Notes: generated by a model from the sequence alone, not told the origin. DNA of 35,782 bases from Ammoniphilus sp. YIM 78166 (GCF_004522215.1 NZ_SDLR01000018.1:1-35782), one strand, 5' to 3'; positions 1 through 6,957 are shown, counted from the stretch's first letter. Made by a program: numbers and translations.

Positions 1-258
1 GTAGTTCTATATCAAAACCAGTTCTCCCCACTCAGGACAGGAGTAGTGCTATATCAGTACCAGTGCTCTCCCGGTTCAGGACAAGACTGGTGCTGTATCA
101 GAACCAGTTCTCCCCGCTCAGGACAGGACTGGTGCTATATCGGAACCAGTTCTCCCCGCTCAGGAAAGGAGTAGTTCTATATCAGAACCAGTTCTCTCCC
201 GGTTCAGGACGGGAGTAGTACTGAATCAAAACCGGTGCTATCTCAGAACCAGTTCCCA
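1..258. repeat. Tandem repeat, ~42/44 bp unit, five full copies plus a degenerate sixth
   Basis: Units start at 1, 43, 87, 129, 171 and (degenerate) 215, with lengths 42, 44, 42, 42, 44. Each reads roughly [gtag/ctgg]tNctatatca, then aaccagttct, then a C-rich run and ctcagga or ttcagga. The 44-bp copies carry 'tctcccggtt' where the 42-bp copies carry 'tccccgct' or 'tccccact'. The array runs off the left edge, so its real size is unknown. Mixed 42/44 lengths would break a reading frame, which argues against a coding repeat. Conservation covers the whole unit, so there are no spacers. Function not evident. Confidence 0.85.
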
Positions 259-276
259 CCTGAAACCAGCTTTTAG

Positions 277-489
277 TTACTGTTTAGATTTGCTGTTTTC
301 ATCCAAAAGAGTCATAAAATTGTCATAAATTACTTCAGAGTAAAAGTCTCTTCTTTTATTATGGAATCTTTTGAGGAGAAAGAGCACAAATTTTCCTCTT
401 GATGACGTACAATAATTTACACTATAAGCATTGTGGATGAGGTCGTTGATCTGCCCTTCTACCGGATCGAAAATGACTTCCTTCAACAT
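277..489 (-). CDS. Hypothetical protein, possibly a gene fragment
   Basis: A 70-residue frame beginning MLKEVIFDPV and ending DENSKSKQ. I do not recognise it. There is no convincing Shine-Dalgarno site before the ATG. The same frame stays open upstream of the ATG for about 17 codons back to a TAA, without another obvious start, so this may be the tail of a decayed gene. It lies between the tandem repeat and the terminator of the DUF1189 gene. Base composition is AT-richer than the repeat. Low confidence that it is expressed. Confidence 0.3.
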   Translation of the reverse strand: MLKEVIFDPVEGQINDLIHNAYSVNYCTSSRGKFVLFLLKRFHNKRRDFYSEVIYDNFMTLLDENSKSKQ

Positions 490-611
490 GCAGCGACAAT
501 GATCTATCCAGCTCTCTGTTTTACCATTGGGATAGGGATTTTGTTAGAAAAGAGTCACACAACGGACCTCAAAAGGGGAGCGCCAACTCAAACGGTTCTT
601 TTCCAAGGATG

Positions 612-643
612 TAAAAAAGAGCATTGAATTCAAGTCAATGCTC
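612..643 (-). terminator. Intrinsic terminator after the DUF1189-like gene
   Basis: On the minus strand GAGCATTGA and TCAATGCTC form a perfect 9-bp stem (619-627 with 635-643, 7-nt loop), followed by TTTTTT (613-618). It lies 6 bp past the stop of the gene at 650-1429. Confidence 0.85.
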
Positions 644-649
644 ATAGTA

Positions 650-1429
650 CTAGGCATCCGCTTCCTCTGACCCTTTTAGCTCTTTATCCATCTCTAATAG
701 GGCTAAACCTACATATATTGCCGCAGTAATATAAAAAATCAAATGATATAAATCCATTCTCAAGTAACTAAACAAGGTATCCAAAAGCATGGGGAGGGTC
801 AAGGCATAGACACTAATTTTATAGAGAGCTCCAAATGTTGCTTTAGTCTTCATAAAAAGGTTTAACAATAAGCCAATCAAAGATACCCAGAGAGCATTAA
901 TTAGATAGCTAATCGCAGTATAGATAAACATGGCAACGGCTACTATCCAATACACCCATTTGAAATAGGGAAGCCAAGAGACAACATCATCTTTCGTGAA
1001 TGACATGGGACCGAAAGTGAAAAATTGTATTTCTTCTATTCGGCCTTCTTCTCGCTTATTGATCAATCTATCGCTTAATATCAATAAGCCAGAACGATAG
1101 GAGTTAAGTACATTTTCATTTGTTTCTCCCGTAGTATCTACTATCACTACGCTGGTTAGGTCCTTGTACAGTATAGCTGGCATCGGACCACTTACCTCTA
1201 AACGGCCATCGGGAAAAGTAAAATCTGGAACCTCTTCGATGACCTTTGTTCGGATCTCCGCTATCCCTTGGCTCATGTTCTGATAAACTCCAATGTAACC
1301 TAGAATCCAGATCAATGAGGAGAACAGGATGAGGTAAAGAAAAGTTTTTTGTAAAGATTGTTTCGAAAAATGAAGATAAGCTTTTATGTTTAGGATGCTT
1401 GATTTTATCTCTTGGAAAAAAACCACCAT
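650..1429 (-). CDS. DUF1189-like multi-pass membrane protein
   Basis: About 259 residues from the ATG at 1429, which has a strong AGGGGAGGGAATC ribosome site; an upstream TTG at 1462 is less likely. Layout: a cytoplasmic start (MVVFFQEIKSS), one membrane segment (FLYLILFSSLIWILGYIGVY), then a large extracytoplasmic loop with a FPDGRLEVSG motif followed by a conserved-looking VVIVDTTGET stretch. Three or four further hydrophobic segments follow, and the C-terminus is acidic (MDKELKGSEEADA). This architecture fits the Bacillales DUF1189 family, whose biochemical role is not known to me. It directly follows the small membrane protein at 1464-1670 and is probably cotranscribed with it and the ATPase upstream. 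Confidence 0.75.
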   Translation of the reverse strand: MVVFFQEIKSSILNIKAYLHFSKQSLQKTFLYLILFSSLIWILGYIGVYQNMSQGIAEIRTKVIEEVPDFTFPDGRLEVSGPMPAILYKDLTSVVIVDTTGETNENVLNSYRSGLLILSDRLINKREEGRIEEIQFFTFGPMSFTKDDVVSWLPYFKWVYWIVAVAMFIYTAISYLINALWVSLIGLLLNLFMKTKATFGALYKISVYALTLPMLLDTLFSYLRMDLYHLIFYITAAIYVGLALLEMDKELKGSEEADA

Positions 1430-1463
1430 GATTCCCTCCCCTAGCTCAACTAGAACCCTCAAC

Positions 1464-1670
1464 CTATTTCTCCTTCTCCAGTTTTTCGTTTAGGTTCTTT
1501 AATAAATCTATAATTTCTTTATTTTGCTCTACTTGCTTATCCGAATTGATTTTTATAACCCATGCCCACCTAATAAAAAAAGCTACAATGACTAGAGGTA
1601 AAAGCATACTTAACAAGGATATGATAATCCCGCCAAGACTGAATAATTCCAAAAGATTCTCCCCTCTCAT
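1464..1670 (-). CDS. Small membrane protein with a C-terminal coiled coil
   Basis: 68 residues from the ATG at 1670. A hydrophobic stretch at about 10-32 (SLGGIIISLLSMLLPLVIVAFF) is followed by RWAWVIKINSD and a charged helix with heptad-like Leu/Ile spacing (EIIDLLKNLNEKLEKEK), giving an N-out anchor with a cytoplasmic coiled coil. The start is uncertain: the ATG has little ribosome site, whereas a TTG at 1652 follows GAGAGGGGAG at good spacing. It sits one base from the upstream TTG of the DUF1189-like frame, suggesting cotranscription and perhaps joint function. Function unknown. Confidence 0.65.
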   Translation of the reverse strand: MRGENLLELFSLGGIIISLLSMLLPLVIVAFFIRWAWVIKINSDKQVEQNKEIIDLLKNLNEKLEKEK

Positions 1671-1712
1671 CTCTGTTGAACCATTTCATTAATCATATGT
1701 TGATACGATCGC

Positions 1713-2465
1713 TTAGGGAGTGGTTTCTTCATCATCCTCCCTAAACAGCTCATCTAGATATTTGTCTCGCCTATTCAAAAATCCCTTCGTGATTTGATAA
1801 TGCTCCGTCTCTTCATATTCGATTTCCGTAATGGGAGCCGTATCAAAATTATAAATTTGGGCATGAGGGTACCCCAGCAAAATGGGAGAATGAGTGGCAA
1901 TGATAAATTGGGTGTTCCCCTCCTTAACCAGCTCATGAATGAAACGAAGAAATGCCAGTTGACGAGCGGGTGATAAAGCGGCCTCTGGTTCATCGAGCAG
2001 GTAGATTCCTTTACTTCCAAATCGATTTAAGAAAAGCGAAAGGAACGACTCTCCATGGGACTGTTGATGTAGGGACTTGCCCCCGTAGGCTCTGTACACG
2101 CCTGGACCATCCTCTTTCGCCAAACCATCTAGATAAGATGCGAAGTTGTAAAAACTTTCCGCTCTTAAGAAAAAGCCTTGGTTGATTTTTGGCAGCCAAG
2201 AAAGGCGAAGATAATCCCCTAATATGGAAGAAGAAGATTCAACTTGATAACGATTGTTTACGCCCCCTCCGGCTGTATGAAATCCACATTGATAAGCAAC
2301 ACCTTCGAGAAGGGTCGACTTGCCTGAACCATTTTCACCGACGAAGAAGGTAACCTCTTTAGTAATGTCGAGAGCAGTCAGTTCTTTTAAGGATGGGATG
2401 ATAAAGGGAAATTCGTTAGGATTAACGATCTTCTCCTTAATTAAGGAGATCCGTCTCAAGTACAT
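1713..2465 (-). CDS. AAA/ABC-type ATPase (predicted ATP-binding protein)
   Basis: 250 residues with the full ABC-type ATPase motif set: Walker A GENGSGKST (43-51), a signature-like SHGES (136-140), Walker B IYLLDEPEAAL (154-164) and switch histidine in ATHSP (His192). There are no membrane segments, and the region between Walker A and signature is short, so this is a stand-alone SMC/RecF-like ATPase rather than a transporter subunit. The ATG at 2465 has GGGAGTG upstream. A TTTACT -17- TATAAT promoter lies 30 bp before it. Proteins of this kind are often annotated only as 'AAA family ATPase'; no nuclease domain follows it here. Biological role not evident. Confidence 0.85.
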   Translation of the reverse strand: MYLRRISLIKEKIVNPNEFPFIIPSLKELTALDITKEVTFFVGENGSGKSTLLEGVAYQCGFHTAGGGVNNRYQVESSSSILGDYLRLSWLPKINQGFFLRAESFYNFASYLDGLAKEDGPGVYRAYGGKSLHQQSHGESFLSLFLNRFGSKGIYLLDEPEAALSPARQLAFLRFIHELVKEGNTQFIIATHSPILLGYPHAQIYNFDTAPITEIEYEETEHYQITKGFLNRRDKYLDELFREDDEETTP

Positions 2466-2494
2466 ACGTTCACTCCCTATTTTTGATTCATATC

Positions 2495-2523
2495 ATTATA
2501 AAAAAAACCCTTATCGTAGTAAA
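2495..2523 (-). promoter_or_regulatory. Sigma-A-type promoter for the ATPase operon
   Basis: On the minus strand -35 TTTACT (2518-2523), 17-bp spacer, -10 TATAAT (2495-2500), about 30 bp before the ATPase start. Confidence 0.65.
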
Positions 2524-2612
2524 TTCAAAGAAGCCAGACCGCTTTTAGAGGAAGTTTTTTATGCAGAATAAGGAGGATGACTCGAAGAAGCTTATACTTT
2601 CTTATTCTGTAA

Positions 2613-2641
2613 CAAAAAATGGAGCCTCATTAAGGCTCCAA
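2613..2641 (-). terminator. Intrinsic terminator after a decayed CitG/MdcB-like gene
   Basis: Minus strand TGGAGCC (2634-2640) pairs with GGCTCCA (2620-2626), 7-nt loop, followed by TTTTTT (2614-2619). It follows the gene remnant at 2651-2725 by about 10 bp, as a terminator would once have served that gene. Confidence 0.75.
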
Positions 2642-2650
2642 GGGCTGTAC

Positions 2651-2725
2651 CTATTTACTATCCATCACGTGCATAAAATAGGTGGCAGCCAATAAATCGG
2701 CTGATCCTCCCGGACTAATGTTCTG
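2651..2725 (-). pseudogene. C-terminal remnant of a triphosphoribosyl-dephospho-CoA synthase (CitG/MdcB) family gene
   Basis: The minus-strand frame reads QNISPGGSADLLAAT and then YFMHVMDSK before a TAG. The NxSPGGSADLLA motif is the hallmark C-terminal signature of the CitG/MdcB family, which makes the prosthetic-group precursor of citrate or malonate lyase/decarboxylase. Upstream of this the frame hits a TAG within four codons and homology vanishes, so only the tail survives. A terminator directly downstream supports it being a former gene end. It neighbours another gene tail at 2769-2948. Confidence 0.7.
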
Positions 2726-2768
2726 GTCCTACCTGAGGGCATATCCCGAGGTCAGCACTTAACTCTAA

Positions 2769-2948
2769 TCAACCCACCCGATATTTATCGATGATTTCTT
2801 GATTCAATGTCACACCCAATCCGGGCCGTTCCGGCACTTTCAACACCCCTCTTGGATCAATTTCGATCTCTTCATTAAATAGTAACGTACGAAGGTCGTT
2901 TGGATTTCGGTCAAACTCCAATAATCCTCCATTGGGGATGCCCGCCAT
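2769..2948 (-). pseudogene. C-terminal remnant of a mandelate racemase/muconate-lactonizing enzyme family gene
   Basis: A 59-codon frame: MAGIPNGGLLEFDRN, PNDLRTLLFNEEIEID, then VKVPERPGLGV-like text ending KYRVG. The combination of IPNGGLLEFDRNPN and KVPERPGLGV is the typical C-terminal capping region of enolase-superfamily sugar-acid dehydratases (galactonate, rhamnonate and similar). The barrel domain with the metal ligands is absent, and no upstream start or ribosome site is visible. With the CitG-like tail beside it, this marks a deletion-scarred junction between the ATPase operon and eutV. Confidence 0.75.
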
Positions 2949-3068
2949 TATTAATTAAAGCAAGTTTCATACCAAACTTTTTTTTAAAGGGAATTATTCA
3001 ATGATAAAAAATTAATCATTTCTACATCGGGGTTTCTTATACGGTAAGGCAAGCATTGAGAAATTCTT

Positions 3069-3674
3069 CTACCTTTCCTTCGCCTCCAATGGATTAATGC
3101 CTAACTTTCCATATTCAATAATATACTCTGCTACCTCTTTCATAGGGATTCTATTTTTCATACTGTGCGCTCTCATTCTTTCATACGCATCAGTTTCACT
3201 GACTTTATAAGTCTGCATAATCATTCCTTTTGCTTTCTCCACTCTTTTTCTTTCTTCTATTTTCGCGTGGAGGTCCTTAATGTTTCCAGCAAGTACTTTT
3301 ACGCGTTCGGATTGACCAAGGGCCATCTCGACGGCAGGGATCAAGTCCCTTTCCGTTATGGGTTTAACCAAGTATCCTACTACGTTTGCCATTCTCGCTT
3401 CCTTAATGAGTTCTGTTTCGCTGTAAGCGGTTAAGAGTAACACAGGAATGCCAAATGAAGAATGAATAATCCTGCTAGCTTTTATGCCATTCATTTTTGG
3501 CATTTTCACATCCATAACAATCAAGTCAGGATGATGCTTACTCGCCAATTCGATGGCAAGTTCTCCGTTGTTCGCTTCGGCCACCACATCGTATCCTGCT
3601 TCAATGAGCATTTCCTTAATATCCATTCGCAAGATGGATTCATCATCAACAACTAAAATCCGCGGCTTACTCAT
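3069..3674 (-). CDS. eutV: EutV: response regulator with ANTAR RNA-binding antiterminator domain
   Basis: 201 residues. An N-terminal receiver domain carries the acidic pair Asp10/Asp11, phospho-acceptor Asp55 (VMDVKMP), Thr82 and Lys104. A coiled-coil linker (about 125-145) leads to an ANTAR domain (about 146-190; VEKAKGMIMQTYKVSETDAYERMRxHS). In known Firmicutes systems phosphorylated, dimeric EutV binds paired short hairpins in eut leader RNAs and prevents formation of an overlapping terminator. Its ATG overlaps the eutW stop (ATGA), so the two are translationally coupled. Candidate RNA targets lie at 5141-5186, 15102-15144 and 19321-19374. It is the last gene of the eut cluster; no strong terminator follows, only a weak AT-rich hairpin near 3000-3020. 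Confidence 0.95.
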   Translation of the reverse strand: MSKPRILVVDDESILRMDIKEMLIEAGYDVVAEANNGELAIELASKHHPDLIVMDVKMPKMNGIKASRIIHSSFGIPVLLLTAYSETELIKEARMANVVGYLVKPITERDLIPAVEMALGQSERVKVLAGNIKDLHAKIEERKRVEKAKGMIMQTYKVSETDAYERMRAHSMKNRIPMKEVAEYIIEYGKLGINPLEAKER

Positions 3675-5113
3675 ACCAGATCCTCCTGTCTAAATGGAAA
3701 CATGACCGAGGCGGTCGTCCCTTCTTTTACCTTTGGCTTCAATTCGAATATACCCGATAGGTCATACTTGGTTAGATTCTGAATAATTTCTAGTCCTAAC
3801 TGATCCGTTTTCGCTGTCTCTTGCAGACCCACTCCGTTATCTTGAACAAAGAAACGAATCTGGTCATCCAAAAGACTAATACCCACGGTAATCACTCCGA
3901 TTTCCCGCCCTACAAAAGCATGCTTTAAACAATTTTGGATTAATTCAGTTAAAATCAGGGCCAAGGAAATGGCTTGGTCCGAATGGAGGGAAAGCGGTTC
4001 CGTTTCAAATTCAAGAAGGATCCTGCAATCTGAATGAGGCAAATTATAAACCAACGCTTTGGCTATCTTATGAATAATTTCATCCATACTCACTCGTTCC
4101 ATACCGCTGTAGGAAAGTACTTCATGTACAGTGGCTATACTGATAATCCGATTCAAACTTTCCTGGTAGGATTGCTTAGCTTCCTCACTCACTCCACGCC
4201 TGATTTGCAGGCGAAGCAAACTCGCAACCGTTTGTAAGTTATTCTTAACCCGATGGTGAATTTCTTTAATCACCGCCGACTTCACCATGAGCTGGCGTTC
4301 CTTGTTTCGCAGTTCCGTTACATCGCGAAGCGTAAATAAGAAGCGATCACCCTTCTTGTCCTGTTTCTTTAAACAAATGCCTCTAATGATAAAGACTTTT
4401 CCCAGATGATGAACTTCTCTTTGGATAAATCCATCGTGGCTGTAATCTTCTTCTTCGATGAAGGGGAGACACTCCCGAATCTGCCTGTTCCTGTAAAGAT
4501 TCCATTCCAGTTGTCCATGGCTCTCCATGATTCCGATGGCAAAGTTATTAGCGTATAGGATCGTCCCGTCCTCGTTTAGTAATATCAAGGCTTCTTCTAT
4601 TATGTCGGGAATGGCCTGCTCTTTGGTGACGAAATCCCAGAAGGTACGATAAAAATCCTCTGTAGTCTCGGATAGCAAAGCCAGTTCATTTTCCCGCTTC
4701 ACTTGTCGTGTAATATCTTGTTCAAGAATAAGCAGCCCTATCGTTTGCCCTGCTTTATTGAGTATGGGTGTGACATTCTGTTTGACATGTTTTCCTTCGT
4801 GGGTGAGGGCTCGATGCCCCATGGTCGGCTTCCCTGTACGGAAGGAACGAAAAACAGCCGGCTCAAGAGCCTCGAAAATGATCTTTCCGATCACACCGGT
4901 TTGATACAGCGACTGGATCGTGGTGGGTACGGCTTCCGCCACAACAACCATCGTTTTCCCGTCCCGATTGGGGCAATCAATAAACACATTCGCTTGGGCA
5001 AGATCAGCAATGGATTGAAGCATCTCCCTTTTATTATGAATGACAACAATATCATCCTCAGTCAAGGAGGTGAAGGTGCGGCACAGATCTTGAATCTGCG
5101 TCATGGTTTCCAT
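3671..5113 (-). CDS. eutW: EutW: ethanolamine-sensing histidine kinase (HisKA_2 type)
   Basis: 480 residues from the ATG at 5113 (AAGGGG ribosome site); an in-frame start at 5158 would lie inside the leader terminator and is rejected. Layout: N-terminal GAF-like sensor (about 1-135, ending in LILEQDITRQV), PAS-like domain (about 165-270, EDGTILYANNFAIGIM...RDVTELR), HisKA_2 H-box KEIHHRVKNNLQT with phospho-His286, and a HATPase domain with N-box Asn395 (ELIQNCLKHA) and G-box DNGVG (426-430). There are no membrane segments, so it is a soluble sensor. In relatives ethanolamine triggers autophosphorylation and transfer to EutV. It is transcribed from the promoter at 5210-5238 through its own antitermination-type leader, which implies positive autoregulation. 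Confidence 0.93.
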   Translation of the reverse strand: METMTQIQDLCRTFTSLTEDDIVVIHNKREMLQSIADLAQANVFIDCPNRDGKTMVVVAEAVPTTIQSLYQTGVIGKIIFEALEPAVFRSFRTGKPTMGHRALTHEGKHVKQNVTPILNKAGQTIGLLILEQDITRQVKRENELALLSETTEDFYRTFWDFVTKEQAIPDIIEEALILLNEDGTILYANNFAIGIMESHGQLEWNLYRNRQIRECLPFIEEEDYSHDGFIQREVHHLGKVFIIRGICLKKQDKKGDRFLFTLRDVTELRNKERQLMVKSAVIKEIHHRVKNNLQTVASLLRLQIRRGVSEEAKQSYQESLNRIISIATVHEVLSYSGMERVSMDEIIHKIAKALVYNLPHSDCRILLEFETEPLSLHSDQAISLALILTELIQNCLKHAFVGREIGVITVGISLLDDQIRFFVQDNGVGLQETAKTDQLGLEIIQNLTKYDLSGIFELKPKVKEGTTASVMFPFRQEDLV

Positions 5114-5140
5114 CTCATAACCCCTTTCGAAAAAAAAGAC

Positions 5141-5180
5141 AAAAAAAGCCCCTCTCAACGTATCGTTGATAGGCGCCTTT
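5141..5180 (-). terminator. Leader terminator upstream of eutWV (regulated attenuator)
   Basis: Minus-strand hairpin: inner TCAACG/CGTTGA with ATA loop, extended by the CCT/AGG and GC/GC pairs around a G-G mismatch, followed by TTTTTTT (5141-5147). Its 5' arm contains the GCC of the short hairpin at 5169-5186, so the two structures exclude each other. The G-G mismatch recurs in the 15.1-kb leader, consistent with that base being kept for the alternative hairpin. Confidence 0.75.
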
Positions 5181-5186
5181 GCCTAT
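5169..5186 (-). promoter_or_regulatory. Candidate EutV-binding hairpin in the eutWV leader
   Basis: ATAGGC and GCCTAT form a perfect 6-bp stem closing the hexaloop AAAGGC, with A at loop position 1 and G at position 4 as in ANTAR target hairpins. It overlaps the 5' arm of the terminator at 5141-5180. The second hairpin of the usual pair is not clearly delineated upstream. Confidence 0.7.
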
Positions 5187-5209
5187 ATCCTTATGCTTTT
5201 ATTAATCAT

Positions 5210-5238
5210 ACTATACTAAATAGACTGATAGTTGTAAA
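5210..5238 (-). promoter_or_regulatory. Sigma-A-type promoter of eutWV
   Basis: Minus strand TTTACA (5233-5238), exactly 17 bp, TATAGT (5210-5215). Same spacing and -35 as the promoters at 15169 and 19398. The -35 overlaps the 3' end of the 86-residue gene upstream. Confidence 0.75.
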
Positions 5239-5470
5239 TGGTAGAGGTTTCCACTTTTTCTGTTGACTCAATATCATACAGATGCATGTAATCCTCGTAC
5301 ACGATATTAAATTCCTTCCACACACTTGATTTTCGGTGAATATCCATATCCCACTCTTCATAGATCTCCAGCAACAAACCAAAGAGGAAATACTTTTTTC
5401 TAACATCTGATTCTGATTTAATTTTGGATTGCAAATTCTTTACTTCTTCGCTTAAAAAGCTTTCCATCAT
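5216..5470 (-). CDS. Small acidic hypothetical protein between mdh and eutWV
   Basis: About 84 residues from the ATG at 5470 (GGAG 5 bp upstream; a GTG at 5476 and an ATG at 5467 are alternatives). Mostly helical and charged: MMESFLSEEVKNLQSKIKSE, then KYFLFGLLLEIYEEWDMDI, ending TIYNYQSI. No family recognised. It sits after the terminator that closes the eutA-mdh operon and before the eutWV promoter, which begins inside its last codons. It would need readthrough of the terminator or a promoter of its own that I cannot see. The conserved-looking ribosome site suggests it is real. Confidence 0.55.
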   Translation of the reverse strand: MMESFLSEEVKNLQSKIKSESDVRKKYFLFGLLLEIYEEWDMDIHRKSSVWKEFNIVYEDYMHLYDIESTEKVETSTIYNYQSI

Positions 5471-5486
5471 CCCCACTCCATTCCAT

Positions 5487-5518
5487 GAAAAAATGCCCCT
5501 GTTTGAAGTAACAGGGGC
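5487..5518 (-). terminator. Intrinsic terminator closing the eutA-mdh operon
   Basis: Minus strand GCCCCTGTT (5510-5518) pairs perfectly with AACAGGGGC (5495-5503), 6-nt loop, followed by ATTTTTTC (5487-5494). It begins 14 bp after the mdh stop. Confidence 0.9.
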
Positions 5519-5532
5519 TCCGTTGCCATATG

Positions 5533-6468
5533 CTATAGAATTTTCATTACATTTCTCACCGAGTCAACTGATTGATCCAGGCTGGTTTTTTCTTCTTGCG
5601 TTAATTGTAACTCTAGAATTTTTTCGATCCCATTTCCCCCTATGATCGTTGGGACACCCAGATACATATTTTCATAGCCGTACTCCCCTTCTAAATAGGC
5701 AATAGCCGGGAGAATTCGTTTCTTATCCTTTAAGATCGCTTCGGCCATCTGGACTAAAGAAGCAGCAGGGGCATAATACGCGCTACCGTTCCCCAAAAGG
5801 TTAACGATCTCCCCACCTCCCTTGCGAGTCCGTTCGACAATCGCCTCTAGACGATCTTTCGGTAGAAGTTTTTCCAGAGGGATTCCTCCTGCATAGGAGT
5901 AGCGTACAAGAGGTACCATATCATCGCCATGCCCCCCCAAGACAAAACCGGATACATCTTCAATGGACACGTTTAACTCTTCAGCGACAAAGGTGGTAAA
6001 GCGGGCGGTATCCAATACCCCGGACTGCCCGATCACCCGATTTTTCGGAAAGCCGGTCGTCTGATAGCAGACATAAGTCATGGCATCCACCGGATTGCTC
6101 AATACCAGGATATAGCTATTGGGGGCGTATTGGGCCACATTTTCCGCTACTTTACGCATAATCCCCGCATTCGTGCTCACCAGTTCATCCCGACTCATCC
6201 CCGGCTTGCGGGCAATACCCGCCGTAATGATAACAAGATCAGCATCCTGGATGTCCTCATAACGGGAAGTCCCTACAATCTTGCTGTCAAAGCCTTGAAC
6301 AGGACTGGCTTCAAGCATATCTAAAGCTTTTCCTTTGGTTGGGTTTTCCTGACTCGGGATATCGAGCAAAACAATGTCTCCTAATTCTTTTTGCGCCAGC
6401 ATCAGTGCTGCTGTAGCCCCTGTAAACCCTGCTCCGATCACTGCAATTTTTCTTCTCCTAAATGCCAT
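5533..6468 (-). CDS. mdh: Malate dehydrogenase (NAD-dependent) inside the eut operon
   Basis: 311 residues from the ATG at 6468 (MAFRRRKIAVIGAG), matching the usual length of Bacillus Mdh. GGAGG lies 11 bp upstream; an earlier ATG at 6484-6486 forms TAATG with the stop of the preceding frame. Motifs: nucleotide-binding GAGFTG (12-17), Asp36 selecting NAD, substrate loop ARKPGMSR with Arg87 and Arg93 (malate rather than lactate type), Arg156 and catalytic His180 (GGHGDDMV). The reaction is oxaloacetate + NADH to malate + NAD. In Bacillus mdh normally belongs with citZ-icd; here it is the last gene of a microcompartment operon that lacks the alcohol dehydrogenase EutG, suggesting a role in recycling the NADH made by EutE. 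No encapsulation-type tail is visible. Whether a second mdh exists elsewhere cannot be seen. Confidence 0.95.
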   Translation of the reverse strand: MAFRRRKIAVIGAGFTGATAALMLAQKELGDIVLLDIPSQENPTKGKALDMLEASPVQGFDSKIVGTSRYEDIQDADLVIITAGIARKPGMSRDELVSTNAGIMRKVAENVAQYAPNSYILVLSNPVDAMTYVCYQTTGFPKNRVIGQSGVLDTARFTTFVAEELNVSIEDVSGFVLGGHGDDMVPLVRYSYAGGIPLEKLLPKDRLEAIVERTRKGGGEIVNLLGNGSAYYAPAASLVQMAEAILKDKKRILPAIAYLEGEYGYENMYLGVPTIIGGNGIEKILELQLTQEEKTSLDQSVDSVRNVMKIL

Positions 6469-6485
6469 CTCTGAAAGTTCCTCCA

Positions 6486-6952
6486 TTATCCATTGGATTC
6501 TTGTTCATTGTTTTGATGATCCGCACGTTTTCTCTTCCGGTGGCTAGGGTTGATCGGTTTCGTTGAGCCTGTATCTGACACCATCTCAGGTCCCCCCGTC
6601 TCCATTTCTTTCTCTTCCTCTTTCTCTTCCTCTTTCTCTTTCTCTATCTCTTCTTCAACCGACGTTTTGTTAGCCGGTTCTACTTTTTTTTTACGACCAA
6701 CCCGACTTCTGCGTCTGGTCGGGGAATCAGATGGGAAGCAACCAAGACTCCTACTCGTTTCGCTGCTTCTTTTCCCGCTTCGAGTGCAGCTTGTACCGCG
6801 CCCACATCCCCTTCAATGATAACGGTAACCAGGGCTCCATCTATTTTCTCTTGATTGATTAATTGGACATCGGCCGCTTTAACCATGGCATCCGCGGCCT
6901 CGATGGAAGCAATTAGTCCCTTGGTTTCAATCATCCCAATTGCTTTAGACAT
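6486..6952 (-). CDS. Second BMC-H shell protein, with probable -1 frameshift extension
   Basis: The zero frame (6680-6952) encodes 90 residues from the ATG at 6952 (AGGTGAGGGAG ribosome site). It is a single BMC domain: MSKAIGMIETKG, SIEAADAMVKAADV, GDVGAVQAALEAG, SHLIPRPDAEVG, ending VKKK before TAG at 6680-6682. It closely resembles EutM in the same operon. The stop follows A9, with the slippery heptamer A-AAA-AAG in the right phase. A -1 shift adds 65 residues: VEPANKTSVEEE, a Glu/Lys-rich stretch, and a basic tail containing SHRKRKRADH. That frame ends at TAA 6486-6488, overlapping an ATG of mdh as TAATG. The long form (about 155 residues) resembles EutK/PduK-like shell proteins with C-terminal extensions. 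A one-base homopolymer error or a true pseudogene are alternatives. Confidence 0.8.
6657..6692 (-). promoter_or_regulatory. Candidate -1 frameshift signal: A-AAA-AAG slippery site plus hairpin
   Basis: Nine consecutive A on the minus strand (6684-6692) followed by G-TAG gives A-AAA-AAG in the zero frame, the same heptamer as E. coli dnaX. Three bases downstream AACCGGC and GTCGGTT (6673-6679 with 6657-6663) can form a 7-bp stem with one G-U pair and a 9-nt loop. No strong Shine-Dalgarno-like stimulator is visible upstream. A9 could also promote transcriptional slippage to A10, which gives the same frame. Confidence 0.55.
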
Positions 6953-6957
6953 CTCCC

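Noticed and set aside
1..258. CRISPR array at the left edge
   Set aside because: The whole 42/44-bp unit is conserved; there are no unique spacers between short repeats and no cas genes.
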